Shown here piece by piece: positions 15,716 through 24,221 of a stretch of DNA of 64,000 nucleotides (position 1 is its first letter; every line of letters starts with the position of its first letter). The notes below the pieces were generated by a model. The model did no database searches. It worked only from the letters and a program-made list of their open reading frames with translations, and had not been told where the DNA came from. Source of the DNA: Reyranella soli (GTDB lineage Bacteria > Pseudomonadota > Alphaproteobacteria > Reyranellales > Reyranellaceae); assembly GCF_007992495.1 (NCBI RefSeq), contig NZ_BKAJ01000065.1, positions 46,750-110,749 on the forward strand, read 5' to 3'. A program made the position numbers and the translations under genes.

Positions 15716-16690
15716 CTACTCCACCGTCACCTTCGCCGCCTCGGCCACGCCCTTCCACACGGCGATGTCCTTCTGGATGAAGGCGGCGAATTCCTCCGGC
15801 GTGTTGCCGACCGGCTGCATGGCCTGGTTTTCCAGCAGCTCGCGGGCGGCCGGGTCCTTGATCGCCTTCACGATCTCCTCGTTTAGCTTCTTGATCACCG
15901 CCGGCGGCGTCTTGGCCGGTGCCAGGATGCCGTGCCAGGCCAGCGCCTCGAAGTCCGGATAGCCGCTCTCGGCCACGGTCGGCACCTCGGGCGCCACGGG
16001 TGAGCGTTCCAGGCTGGTCACGGCGAGCGCGCGCAGCTTGCCCGACTTGATGTGCGGCAGGACGCTGATCGGATCGCCGAACACCACGGTGAGCTGGCCG
16101 CCCAAAAGGTCGCCGACGGCCAGCGCCGTGCCGCGATAGGGCACGTGGGTCATCCTGATGCCGGCCTTGCTGTTGAACAGCTCGGCAACCAGGTGGTTGG
16201 CCGCGCCGACGCCCGTCGAGCCGTAGTTCATGGCGTCGGGCTTGCTCTTGGCCAGCGCCACCAGCTCCTGCAGCGTCTTGACCGGCAGCTCGGCATTGAC
16301 GACCAGGATGTAGGGATAGGCCGTCGTCATGGTGATCGGCGCAAAGTCCTTCACCGGATCGTAGGGCAGGCTTTTGTAGACGGCGGGATTGATCGAGATC
16401 GGGCCGGACTGGCCGAGCAGCAGCGTGTAGCCGTCGGGCTCGGCCTTGGCGACCTGGTCGGTGCCCAGGATCGCGCCGGCACCGCCCTTGTTTTCGATCA
16501 CGATGGTGTAGCCCGTGTTTTCGCTCACCTTGCGGGCGACGATGCGGGCCACCGAGTCCGCGCCGCCGCCCGGCGCATAGGGCACGACGATCTTGATGGG
16601 CTTCGTCGGATAGTCGGCGGCGAGCGCCGCACCGCTCGCGCCCGATAGCGCGAGCGCAAGAACAAGCGCTGCGCGCCGCCGCATCCTCAT
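15716..16690 (-). CDS. Tripartite tricarboxylate transporter receptor, Bug family
   Basis: 324 residues. The signal peptide MRMRRRAALVLALALSGASG leads to cleavage near AALAADYP. Bug signature: YPTKPIKIVVPYAPGGGADS, then GAILGTDQVAKAEPDGYTLL and the conserved PTVAESGYPDFEALAWHGIL. Such periplasmic receptors bind organic or aromatic acids, often through TctAB; many, as here, are orphans with no TctA or TctB nearby. It is the last gene of a minus-strand unit SDR-GST-methyltransferase-cupin-receptor, starting 7 nt after the cupin stop. Confidence 0.94.
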   Translation of the reverse strand: MRMRRRAALVLALALSGASGAALAADYPTKPIKIVVPYAPGGGADSVARIVARKVSENTGYTIVIENKGGAGAILGTDQVAKAEPDGYTLLLGQSGPISINPAVYKSLPYDPVKDFAPITMTTAYPYILVVNAELPVKTLQELVALAKSKPDAMNYGSTGVGAANHLVAELFNSKAGIRMTHVPYRGTALAVGDLLGGQLTVVFGDPISVLPHIKSGKLRALAVTSLERSPVAPEVPTVAESGYPDFEALAWHGILAPAKTPPAVIKKLNEEIVKAIKDPAARELLENQAMQPVGNTPEEFAAFIQKDIAVWKGVAEAAKVTVE

Positions 16691-16697
16691 GGCTCTG

Positions 16698-17216
16698 CTA
16701 CGCGTCGACCTTGGCCGCGGCCTTGATGTTGGAGCGCTTGATGCGGTCGAGGTTGGCGCCTTCGATGCGCACCAGCTTGGTCAAGCCATCGCGCTTGGGC
16801 GAATGCACGACGCCGACATCGTAGAAGTGCGCGTCGCCCGGCCGCAGGACGTAGACCTTCTCCGGCTCGACCAATGACGGCGTCTCGCCGTCGCCCTTCC
16901 TGACGATGCGCCAGTCGGTCATCTCGGTGTCGCCGACGGCCAGGCCGTAGATGGCCCAGCTCGAGCCGTGGTCGTGCGGCGCGCCGTGCGCCGGCTTCTC
17001 GTAGACATGGCCGCAGACGCAGAAGCCGAGCTCGGGATCCTCGTACAGCACCTTGCGCGGCTTGCAGTCCTCGGCCCGCAGGTGCTTTTCGACGAAGTCC
17101 TTGTCGAGCAGGACCTTGGAGACGAGCTTGACGACGGCCTGCTTGCCGCCGACGCCAGGGTCGGCCTTCAGGGCGGCGCGGATGTCGTCGCTCAGCTGCT
17201 CGAGCGTATAAGCCAT
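16698..17216 (-). CDS. Cupin-fold metal-dependent protein (COG5553-like)
   Basis: 172 residues. Predicted double-stranded beta-helix metalloprotein: HGAPHDHGSSWAIYGLAVGD supplies probable metal ligands H77, H81 and H83, with H130 and H138 in the second half (RPGDAHFYDVGVVH). This family is related to cysteine-dioxygenase-like cupins but its reaction is mostly unknown. The start is the ATG at 17216, since GGAGGA sits just upstream; an ATG four codons earlier lies ahead of that site. It is placed between a methyltransferase and a Bug receptor in one unit, suggesting a ring or C-C bond oxygenase role (inference). Confidence 0.85.
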   Translation of the reverse strand: MAYTLEQLSDDIRAALKADPGVGGKQAVVKLVSKVLLDKDFVEKHLRAEDCKPRKVLYEDPELGFCVCGHVYEKPAHGAPHDHGSSWAIYGLAVGDTEMTDWRIVRKGDGETPSLVEPEKVYVLRPGDAHFYDVGVVHSPKRDGLTKLVRIEGANLDRIKRSNIKAAAKVDA

Positions 17217-17252
17217 GGGTTCCTCCATAGGACGCGTTGGCGAAAGTCTAGC

Positions 17253-18557
17253 TCAGCCGGTGGGCTTGTGTCCCATAACGCAGTGCATGGGATGGGCCAT
17301 GAAAAGGAGACCCTGCCCTGCAGCAACCTCGCGCACGGCCTGCCAGGCGGCCAGTTCCGGCGGCGAAAGCTGCGCCGTCAGGTGATCCTCGCGATAGCGC
17401 CAGATCGGCCCCTCGGGGCGATCCAGGGTCACCAGGGCGGGAAAGCAGGTGAGACCGCGCAAGCCTGCCTGCCGGGCGCGCCGGTAGAGACTGGCATCGG
17501 CCACGCCCTTGGCGCCGACGGATTGCGGCGGCGTCACCGCCCGCCGGCGCAGCGCTTCCGGCACGTCGACGCTCCACCATTGCGGCAGGTCGATCGACCG
17601 CACGATCACGCCGATGCGCCCACCCGGCCGCGCCACGCGCATCATCTCGGCGAGCGCGCGGTCGGCATCGCACTCCTCCAGCACCGTCACCGAGAAGATG
17701 CAGTCGAACGAGGCGTCGGCGAACGGCAGCGCCTCCGCGTTGCCAGGCAGGAAGCGGATCAGGCCGTCGAGGCCCTCCGCCTTCGCCAGCGCCTCGGCCT
17801 CGCTCAGTAGAAAGCCGTTGGTGTCGATCGCCGTGATCGGGTTGGCCTTGCCCAGACGTCCGGCCAGCAACCGATCGAGCGAACCCGCACCGCAGCCGAC
17901 ATCGAGGATCGTCTCCCCCGGCTTGGGCGCCAAAAGGTCGATCAGGGTCCTGAACATCGCCTGGTAGGTCGGCGCTTGGGCGCGGTCCTCGAGCGTGGCG
18001 ACGCCGCCGAGATGCGCGCCGCCCAGGGTGATGACCGTGAACTGCCGCGCCAGGCGCTCGACCGCGGGCGCCCATTGCGACGGCGCCAGGAAGAACGGCA
18101 GCAGCATCAGGGCCGGCCCAGAGCCGTCGATGCTATAGGAGATGCCGGCGTGACTGCCCTCGCGTGACGGCCTCGCCGGAGCGTCGGCCTCGAGCTTGCC
18201 CAGGAAGCCCGACATCGCCTCGACGATCTCGTCGGTGCGGTCGGCGACAACGTCGGCCCAGCCGGGCGCGTCGTAACCGGCAAGCACGATCCGCCGCGAC
18301 CCGGACAGCCGCGCCTCGGCCCGGGCAGTCACGTCGGCGGTGAGGCCGCCCTCGCCGCTGATCATCAGCAGGCGCTCAGGCATGACGCCGAAGGAAACCG
18401 GATCGAGGCGCGTTGGCACACAGAGCACGATACCGCCCAGCCGCGAGCCGAAGCCCGAGGCAAGACCCGCGATGTCGCCGGGCATTTGGGTGGCGACATG
18501 TGCGGCGCCGATGCCGAGATGATCCCACAGCGCGAGCAGTCGTTCGGTCGGCGTCAT
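17253..18557 (-). CDS. Class I SAM methyltransferase with an alpha/beta-hydrolase-like N-terminal part
   Basis: 434 residues. The C-terminal half (from about residue 205) is a Rossmann methyltransferase: ETILDVGCGAGSLDRLL (motif I), GNAEALPFADASFDCIFSV, and MMRVARPGGRIGVIVR (post motifs). The N-terminal 200 residues are odd: ISYSIDGSGPALMLLPFFLA and SQWAPAVERLARQFTVITLG look like the start of an alpha/beta hydrolase, cut before any nucleophile elbow. It follows the GST gene directly (0 nt gap). The substrate is unknown. Confidence 0.85.
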   Translation of the reverse strand: MTPTERLLALWDHLGIGAAHVATQMPGDIAGLASGFGSRLGGIVLCVPTRLDPVSFGVMPERLLMISGEGGLTADVTARAEARLSGSRRIVLAGYDAPGWADVVADRTDEIVEAMSGFLGKLEADAPARPSREGSHAGISYSIDGSGPALMLLPFFLAPSQWAPAVERLARQFTVITLGGAHLGGVATLEDRAQAPTYQAMFRTLIDLLAPKPGETILDVGCGAGSLDRLLAGRLGKANPITAIDTNGFLLSEAEALAKAEGLDGLIRFLPGNAEALPFADASFDCIFSVTVLEECDADRALAEMMRVARPGGRIGVIVRSIDLPQWWSVDVPEALRRRAVTPPQSVGAKGVADASLYRRARQAGLRGLTCFPALVTLDRPEGPIWRYREDHLTAQLSPPELAAWQAVREVAAGQGLLFMAHPMHCVMGHKPTG

Positions 18558-19154
18558 CTACGCGATCCCGTTACGGCCATGCTTGAGGAAAGCGGGCCGC
18601 GCACTTAGCCGCTCATAGTAGGCTCCGACATGAGCGAACGCCGGCCGCTCGAACGGCGTCATGAACCAGCGGTTGACCGACAGACCGATCGGGATGTCGG
18701 CCAGGGTGAACGCCGCGCCCGCGACGTGGGCGCCGGTGCGGGCAAGCTGGCTGTCGAGAATCTCCATCATGCGCGACCACTGCTTCTTCGAGGCCTCGAT
18801 GTCGCGCGGATCGTTGAAAGCCGGATTGCGCCGCACGATCGCCGAGAAGGCATAGCGCCAGGCGCTGTTGAACTCCGTCGCCTGCCAGTCGATCCAGCGG
18901 TCGACCTCGGCGCGCGCCCTCGGCTCGGTCGGCTGCAACGTGTGCGCCGACCATTTGTTGGCGAGATAGCGGATGATGCTGTTGCTCTCCCACAGCACGA
19001 AGTCGTCGTCGACGATCACCGGCACCAGCCCGTTGGGATTCTGCGCCATCTCCGGGCCGTCGTCGGCGCGGCTGTAGGCGATGCCGATCTCCTCGCAGGC
19101 CCACGGGACCTTGCGCACGTTGATCGACGAGGCCTTGCCGAGAATGCGGATCAC
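18558..19154 (-). CDS. Glutathione S-transferase family protein
   Basis: 198 residues from a GTG at 19154 that overlaps the SDR stop (GTGA), so it is translationally coupled; no separate ribosome-binding site is evident. The thioredoxin-like domain starts VIRILGKASSINVRKVPWAC, then GLVPVIVDDDFVLWESNSII (cis-Pro VPV and ES pair). The C-terminal helical domain contains GAAFTLADIPIGLSVNRW, the N-capping region. It is the fourth SDR-GST pair of the window and belongs to the SDR-GST-methyltransferase-cupin-receptor unit. Confidence 0.88.
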   Translation of the reverse strand: MIRILGKASSINVRKVPWACEEIGIAYSRADDGPEMAQNPNGLVPVIVDDDFVLWESNSIIRYLANKWSAHTLQPTEPRARAEVDRWIDWQATEFNSAWRYAFSAIVRRNPAFNDPRDIEASKKQWSRMMEILDSQLARTGAHVAGAAFTLADIPIGLSVNRWFMTPFERPAFAHVGAYYERLSARPAFLKHGRNGIA

Positions 19155-19879
19155 AGGAAGGAAAGCCCGCCGCTCAGCGCCACCGTCTGGCCGGTCATGT
19201 ACTCGTTCTCGATCAGCATCATGACGATCAACGAGCATTCTTCCGGCTTGCCGAAGCGGCCGAGCGGGATGCGCGACGCCGACGAGGCGACGGCGCCCAC
19301 CATGTCGGTCTGGATCAGCGACGGCGCCACCGCGTTGACCGTGATGCCGTCCTTCACCAGCCGCGCCGCGTAGCCGCGAGTCATGCCCTCCATGCCGGCC
19401 TTGGAGGTGTTGTAGTGCGGGCCGACGCCGCCCGCGCCACGCGCCGCACCCGAGGAGATGTTGACGATGCGGCCCCAGCGGCGCTTGCGCATGCCCGGCA
19501 GCACGGCCTGGGTGCAGAGGAACACCGACTTGAGATTGACCGCCATGGTGCGGTCGAAGTCGTCCTCGGTCAGTTCGTCGACGGGACGGTTGATGGCGAT
19601 GCCGGCGTTGTTGATCAGGATGTCCACGGGACCCAGCTCGCGCTCGACGCCGGCCACCATGCCCTTCACCGCCGCGGCCTGGGAGACGTCCGCGCCGACC
19701 GAAACCGCCCGACCACCCTGGCCGTGGATGGCCTCGACCACGGCCTGGGCTTCGGCCGACTTGCTGAGATAGTTCACCGCCACCGCGGCGCCGGCTTCGG
19801 CCAGCGAAATCGCGATGGCGCGGCCGATGCCGCGCGACCCGCCCGTTACCAGCGCAACCCTGCCTTTCAACGCCGCCAT
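19151..19879 (-). CDS. SDR-family oxidoreductase (3-oxoacyl-reductase-like)
   Basis: 242 residues, classical SDR with TGGSRGIGRAIA, NNAGIAIN, NISSGAARG and YNTSK (intact Tyr and Lys). It resembles FabG/acetoacetyl-CoA reductases. The start chosen is the ATG at 19879 with GGAGGG upstream; the longer frame has no homology. First gene of a five-gene minus-strand unit ending in the Bug receptor, and divergent from the luciferase-like gene at 19949. Confidence 0.92.
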   Translation of the reverse strand: MAALKGRVALVTGGSRGIGRAIAISLAEAGAAVAVNYLSKSAEAQAVVEAIHGQGGRAVSVGADVSQAAAVKGMVAGVERELGPVDILINNAGIAINRPVDELTEDDFDRTMAVNLKSVFLCTQAVLPGMRKRRWGRIVNISSGAARGAGGVGPHYNTSKAGMEGMTRGYAARLVKDGITVNAVAPSLIQTDMVGAVASSASRIPLGRFGKPEECSLIVMMLIENEYMTGQTVALSGGLSFL

Positions 19880-19948
19880 TCGTCCCTCCGGTTGTCGACC
19901 CCGTTGGCCCGGCATGTTACCCGTTTACCAACGAACAGGAGCATAGAC

Positions 19949-21214
19949 ATGCCTCGCATGGGTTTCGGCGCGTTTCTCGCGCCCCATCATCCGATCGGCG
20001 AAAATCCCACCCTGCAGTTCCGCCGCGACCTCAAGTTCGTCGAGCACCTGGACGAGCTGGGCTATGACGAGTTCTGGTGCGGCGAGCACCATTCCTCGGG
20101 CTGGGAGATGATCGCCTCGCCCGAGATGTTCCTGGCCGCCGCCGGCGAGCGCACCAAGCGCATCAAGCTCGGCACCGGCGTGATCTCGCTGCCCTATCAC
20201 CATCCCTACAACGTGGCCCAGCGCATGGTGCAGCTCGACCACATGACGGGTGGGCGCGCCATCTTCGGCTCGGGCCCGGGCGCACTCCCGTCCGACGCCC
20301 ACACGCTCGGCATCGACCCGATGACCCAGCGCGACCGCCAGGACGACGCGATCGACGTGATCCGCCGCCTGTTCAAGGGTGAGCGCATCACCAAGAAGAC
20401 CGAGTGGTACACCTTGCAGGACGCGGCCCTGCAGCTCCTGCCCTTGCAGGAGGACATGGAGTTCGTCGTCGCCTCGCAGGTCAGCCCCTCGGGCATGACC
20501 TTGGCCGGCAAGTACGGCATCGGCATCATCTCGCTGGGCTCGATGTCGAGCCAGGGCCTGCTGTCGCTGCCGACGCAATGGGGCTTCGCCGAGCAGGCGG
20601 CCGTCAAGCACGGCACCAAGGTCGACCGCAAGAACTGGCGCGTGCTGCTCAGCTGGCACGTCGCCGAAACGCGCGAGAAGGCACGCGAGGAGGCCCGGCA
20701 CGGGCTGATGCGCTGGCACAACGAATACATCGTCGGCACCCTGCAGCGGCCGGGCGACCAGCCCTTCACGTCGCCCGACGAGGCCGTGGACAAGACAGCC
20801 TTCGAGGACGGCGCGGCCTCGGTGATCGGCACGCCCGACGACCTCGTGAAGGTGATCAAGTCGGTCTATGCCCAGAGCGGCGGTTTCGGCACGGTGATCG
20901 GCTTCGTGCACGACTGGGCGAATCCCGAGAACACCATGCGCAGCTGGGACATGGTGGCGCGCTACGTCATCCCCGAGATCAATGGCTACGTGACCAAGCT
21001 GCGCGAATCGCAGAAGTTCCTGATCGAGAATCGCGACGTGTTCGTGCGCGCGGGCCAGGCCATCATGGCCAAGATCATGGAGAACAAGGACGCGGTCGAG
21101 GCGCTCAAGGTCACCGAGTCGCCGCGCTTCGCCGCCGCCAACGCCGCCCTGCCCCGTCTCCTCAAGGAGAAGGAGGATGAGGAGAAGAAGGGCAAGCAGC
21201 AGGCGGCCGAGTAA
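19949..21214 (+). CDS. LLM-class flavin-dependent monooxygenase (luciferase-like)
   Basis: 421 residues, TIM-barrel luciferase-like monooxygenase using reduced FMN. Typical stretches: LDELGYDEFWCGEHHSSGWE (residues 33-52), RIKLGTGVISLPYHHPYNVA, MVQLDHMTGGRAIFGSGPGA, and a C-terminal Glu/Lys-rich tail (KEKEDEEKKGKQQAAE). These enzymes oxidise alkanesulfonates, aldehydes, limonene and other hydrophobic substrates with a separate flavin reductase, which is not seen nearby. CAGGAG lies a few bases before the start. Confidence 0.93.
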   Translation: MPRMGFGAFLAPHHPIGENPTLQFRRDLKFVEHLDELGYDEFWCGEHHSSGWEMIASPEMFLAAAGERTKRIKLGTGVISLPYHHPYNVAQRMVQLDHMTGGRAIFGSGPGALPSDAHTLGIDPMTQRDRQDDAIDVIRRLFKGERITKKTEWYTLQDAALQLLPLQEDMEFVVASQVSPSGMTLAGKYGIGIISLGSMSSQGLLSLPTQWGFAEQAAVKHGTKVDRKNWRVLLSWHVAETREKAREEARHGLMRWHNEYIVGTLQRPGDQPFTSPDEAVDKTAFEDGAASVIGTPDDLVKVIKSVYAQSGGFGTVIGFVHDWANPENTMRSWDMVARYVIPEINGYVTKLRESQKFLIENRDVFVRAGQAIMAKIMENKDAVEALKVTESPRFAAANAALPRLLKEKEDEEKKGKQQAAE

Positions 21215-21239
21215 CCAGAGCGGCCGCCTGCCGTATCGA

Positions 21240-24221
21240 TCAGGAGCAAGTCGGAGGCTCTTGGCCAGGCTTGTGCGTCATGATCTCGGACGCTTGCGCC
21301 AGCCCGCCGCCGGTTTGCTGCAGCCGTCGGACGATGTCCGTCAGCACCGCGATTTGCTCGGTCGTGAAAGCCGCCGTCAGCGCCGGAGGCGCGCCGGCCG
21401 CGGTCGGTGCCGCGATGCCCTCGCGCCTGCGGATCTCATCCGGCGACAGCTCGCGCCCCTTGCACCACTGCTCGATGCATTTGCGGACGGCGTCGACGTC
21501 GATCTTGTGCTCAGCCAGGAGACGTCCGAACGCCTCCGGCTTCAGCAGGCACTCGAGCAGATCGCACATCTCATGCCCACGCTTGGGATCCCCAACCGGC
21601 GACGGGTTGTTGCCGCCGAGCACGACCGAGCCAGTCAGCAGCTGCTCGCGCGTGAAGGGGACTTTCCGCAACGTGCCCCCCTGGGCGATTAACCGGAAGC
21701 GGTACACGCCGGCGATGGCAGCGACCATGCTCGCCTCGAAGCGGCCAGGCTCGCCTTCCATCAGCAGGATGGTCGTGGACGATCCATCCGGCCTTTCCAC
21801 CTCGGCATAGACGCCGGCTCGGTGGTCCACCGGAACGCCGTACTCGGCGAGCGATGCCCTGATCGTCATCGTCGCACCTGGTTCGAGGCTGTTCTGCGAC
21901 AGGTTCGCTGCCATCCGCAGGTTCGAGTAGGCCTGCACGCTCACGTTGTAGCGGATGCCATGAACCAGCCACGAGCGCAGGGCCGAGATCGCCTTGTCGT
22001 TGCCATGGGCCAGTCGCTTCAGCGTCGCTTCGTCGACCTCGAGCAGCGCATGCCAAGTCCCGGCATGTGCCGGTTGCGGACCCAGCGGCAAGGGTAGCGT
22101 GTAGCGGTAGTAGGCGAGATTGGTGCCGGTCCCATAGGTCGCCCCCAGCGCCGCCGCCCCTGCCGGGTCCATCACGACGCCCGCCGGAGTTTCGACCATG
22201 AAGCGGATCGCCCTGAGGTCGGTCAGGAGAATGACCGTGCTGTCGATGTCAGTGTCGCTCAGCACAAATGGGATGCGGACCTTCATGCCCGGCGTGATGT
22301 AACCTGACGGGTCGGTGACGATCTCGGTGTTCTGCACGCCGGCCAGCACCTGCATAAAGAACTTGCTGAGCCGGAAGTAGTCGTCAATGGCCGGGCTGAG
22401 GCGGCCGCTCAGCAGCAGGCGTCCGCCGGTGTTATTGGCCAGCGCCGTCAGCGCGCCGGCACTGACCTGCTGGGCGGTGCCAAGACCGATGGCGAAGGTC
22501 CGGTCGTTGATGCTGCCCATCACGTCGGAGATCATCAATGGTGTGTTCTCGAGGCCGTCGGTGAAGATCACCATCGCCTTGCGGTCGTAGCCCGCAACCG
22601 GATCGAGTGTGCTTCGGCCGAGGGCCACGCCGTTGCCGATCGACGTGGCGCCGGCTGGGTGAAGGTTCTGGATCGCCGTGGCGACCGGCCCGAGATCGAA
22701 GCCCGTCCCGTTGTTGCGGGTAACGCCAATGCCTGGGTAGGCATTATGATCGAAGCTGACCATGCCGACGCCGTCGCCGACGCGGCTGCTGTCCTGCGCG
22801 AGCTGGACGAACTGCGTGGCCGCTTGGTGCAGCACGTCGATCCTCTTGGTCGTAGCGTCGATCCCGGCTGTCCAATCCATGCTACCGGATTGATCCAGCA
22901 CCAGCATCACGGCCACCGAGAGCCGCGCGATGGTGTTTGCGGCGATGTTGACGACGAAATCCTGGCCTGTCTCGGTGCAGTGCACGGTGACCGTGCCTGT
23001 CGCCATGTCACCGTCGGCGGTGCCCTTGTAGCTGATCCAGAGACGTCCCTTGGGCGGCGTTACGCTCGAGATATGGGGGATCGACATGGACGTGCCAAGC
23101 GGCGCGGGGAAGGTCCCGAAGACAGTGCCCGGCGGCCCGGTCAGTACGGCCGGTCCCGAGGTGATTGAGAAGTGCAGGTCGTCGCAGGAGAGCGCGGTAA
23201 AGACGATGGCGCGCGCCGCCGTCTCCCCGACCGGCACATCGTTGAAATTGATGCTCATCGTTTCGAGCGTGATCAACGGCGGGGAGATCGGCAGTGTGTC
23301 GTAACACGGTGGACGCACCACTGTCGGATGCTTGCTCGTCTTGGTAAACTGCTGGCTGTCCGGCGTGTACCAGGGCCGCGTCGGCCAGGGGCCGGTGCCC
23401 GCCCAGGGCTGCAGGGGCTCGTTGATCTCGGGATCCGCTCCCAACCCACCGTAGACCAAGTTCGGATCGAGGCGGTCGGTGTGCCCCGCCTGCGTCTGCC
23501 ACATGGCCCATAGCCGATCGACGTTGGAGTGCAGCAGGAAGACCAGGGGATCGCGGAACGACGTATGGGCATTGCCGAGCCCGAGCCAGCTGTGCGCGTT
23601 GGAGTGCGCATTGCCCGCCGGACCCTGCATCAGGCTGTCGAAGGAGGCGTAGTCCGCCGCATTGACGAAGTCGGAGTCGCTTGGCCAGTCGCCACTGCCG
23701 ACCGGCGGCATGCCGGTCTGCACGGCACGCACCCGCGCCTTGGGAGGATCGGCAGGATTGCCGTGCAGGTCGTAGTGTCCCTGCCATGGCGAAAACGGGT
23801 TGCCGTGGATGATTTCATCGCGCCAGTTGTCGCCCGGCGCGGCCGGGTCGTAGAACTTGGCGCTCAGCCAGGGCTCCCCTGCGTCGCCGCTCGTATTGCC
23901 GAACAGAGGGAACAGCGGCGCGATCGATTGGTTCCAGTCCCAATAGTGCAGCGACAGGTCGGGATCGACCTCGCGCAGCAGCGATTCGAAGAGGTTACAC
24001 ATCTCGCGGTGCCACGGCAGGAAAGCCGGCCCGCCGTGGACGTGAGTGGCCTGATGGATCTCGTCCATCTTGAACCAGTACGACACGCCGCCGGCCGGGA
24101 AGTCGGTGCGGCTGCCAGGATACTTACGGTTGTTGAGCTCAACGATCGCGTTCACGAACCGTTGGCGTTCCGAGGCAGAAACGGAAAGGATGTTCCTGCG
24201 AATGCCATCGCCGAGTGCCAT
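21240..24221 (-). CDS. Tyrosinase-von Willebrand factor A fusion protein
   Basis: 993 residues, far longer than bacterial tyrosinases. The N-terminal part (about 1-300) is a type-3 copper domain: HQATHVHGGPAFLPWHRE gives CuA His (H60/H62 and H71) and HSNAHSWLG with FLLHSNVDRLW gives CuB His (H206, H210, H231). A linker with Ig-like character (315-430) leads to a VWA domain (about 433-610) with an intact MIDAS: DQSGS (443-447), GATS (T526) and FTDG (D555). The rest (640-870) is beta-rich, similar to regions that follow VWA in CLCA-like proteins, and ends in a helical tail. No signal peptide is seen. The role may be surface or extracellular phenol oxidation or a protein-binding copper enzyme. 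Confidence 0.87.
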   Translation of the reverse strand: MALGDGIRRNILSVSASERQRFVNAIVELNNRKYPGSRTDFPAGGVSYWFKMDEIHQATHVHGGPAFLPWHREMCNLFESLLREVDPDLSLHYWDWNQSIAPLFPLFGNTSGDAGEPWLSAKFYDPAAPGDNWRDEIIHGNPFSPWQGHYDLHGNPADPPKARVRAVQTGMPPVGSGDWPSDSDFVNAADYASFDSLMQGPAGNAHSNAHSWLGLGNAHTSFRDPLVFLLHSNVDRLWAMWQTQAGHTDRLDPNLVYGGLGADPEINEPLQPWAGTGPWPTRPWYTPDSQQFTKTSKHPTVVRPPCYDTLPISPPLITLETMSINFNDVPVGETAARAIVFTALSCDDLHFSITSGPAVLTGPPGTVFGTFPAPLGTSMSIPHISSVTPPKGRLWISYKGTADGDMATGTVTVHCTETGQDFVVNIAANTIARLSVAVMLVLDQSGSMDWTAGIDATTKRIDVLHQAATQFVQLAQDSSRVGDGVGMVSFDHNAYPGIGVTRNNGTGFDLGPVATAIQNLHPAGATSIGNGVALGRSTLDPVAGYDRKAMVIFTDGLENTPLMISDVMGSINDRTFAIGLGTAQQVSAGALTALANNTGGRLLLSGRLSPAIDDYFRLSKFFMQVLAGVQNTEIVTDPSGYITPGMKVRIPFVLSDTDIDSTVILLTDLRAIRFMVETPAGVVMDPAGAAALGATYGTGTNLAYYRYTLPLPLGPQPAHAGTWHALLEVDEATLKRLAHGNDKAISALRSWLVHGIRYNVSVQAYSNLRMAANLSQNSLEPGATMTIRASLAEYGVPVDHRAGVYAEVERPDGSSTTILLMEGEPGRFEASMVAAIAGVYRFRLIAQGGTLRKVPFTREQLLTGSVVLGGNNPSPVGDPKRGHEMCDLLECLLKPEAFGRLLAEHKIDVDAVRKCIEQWCKGRELSPDEIRRREGIAAPTAAGAPPALTAAFTTEQIAVLTDIVRRLQQTGGGLAQASEIMTHKPGQEPPTCS

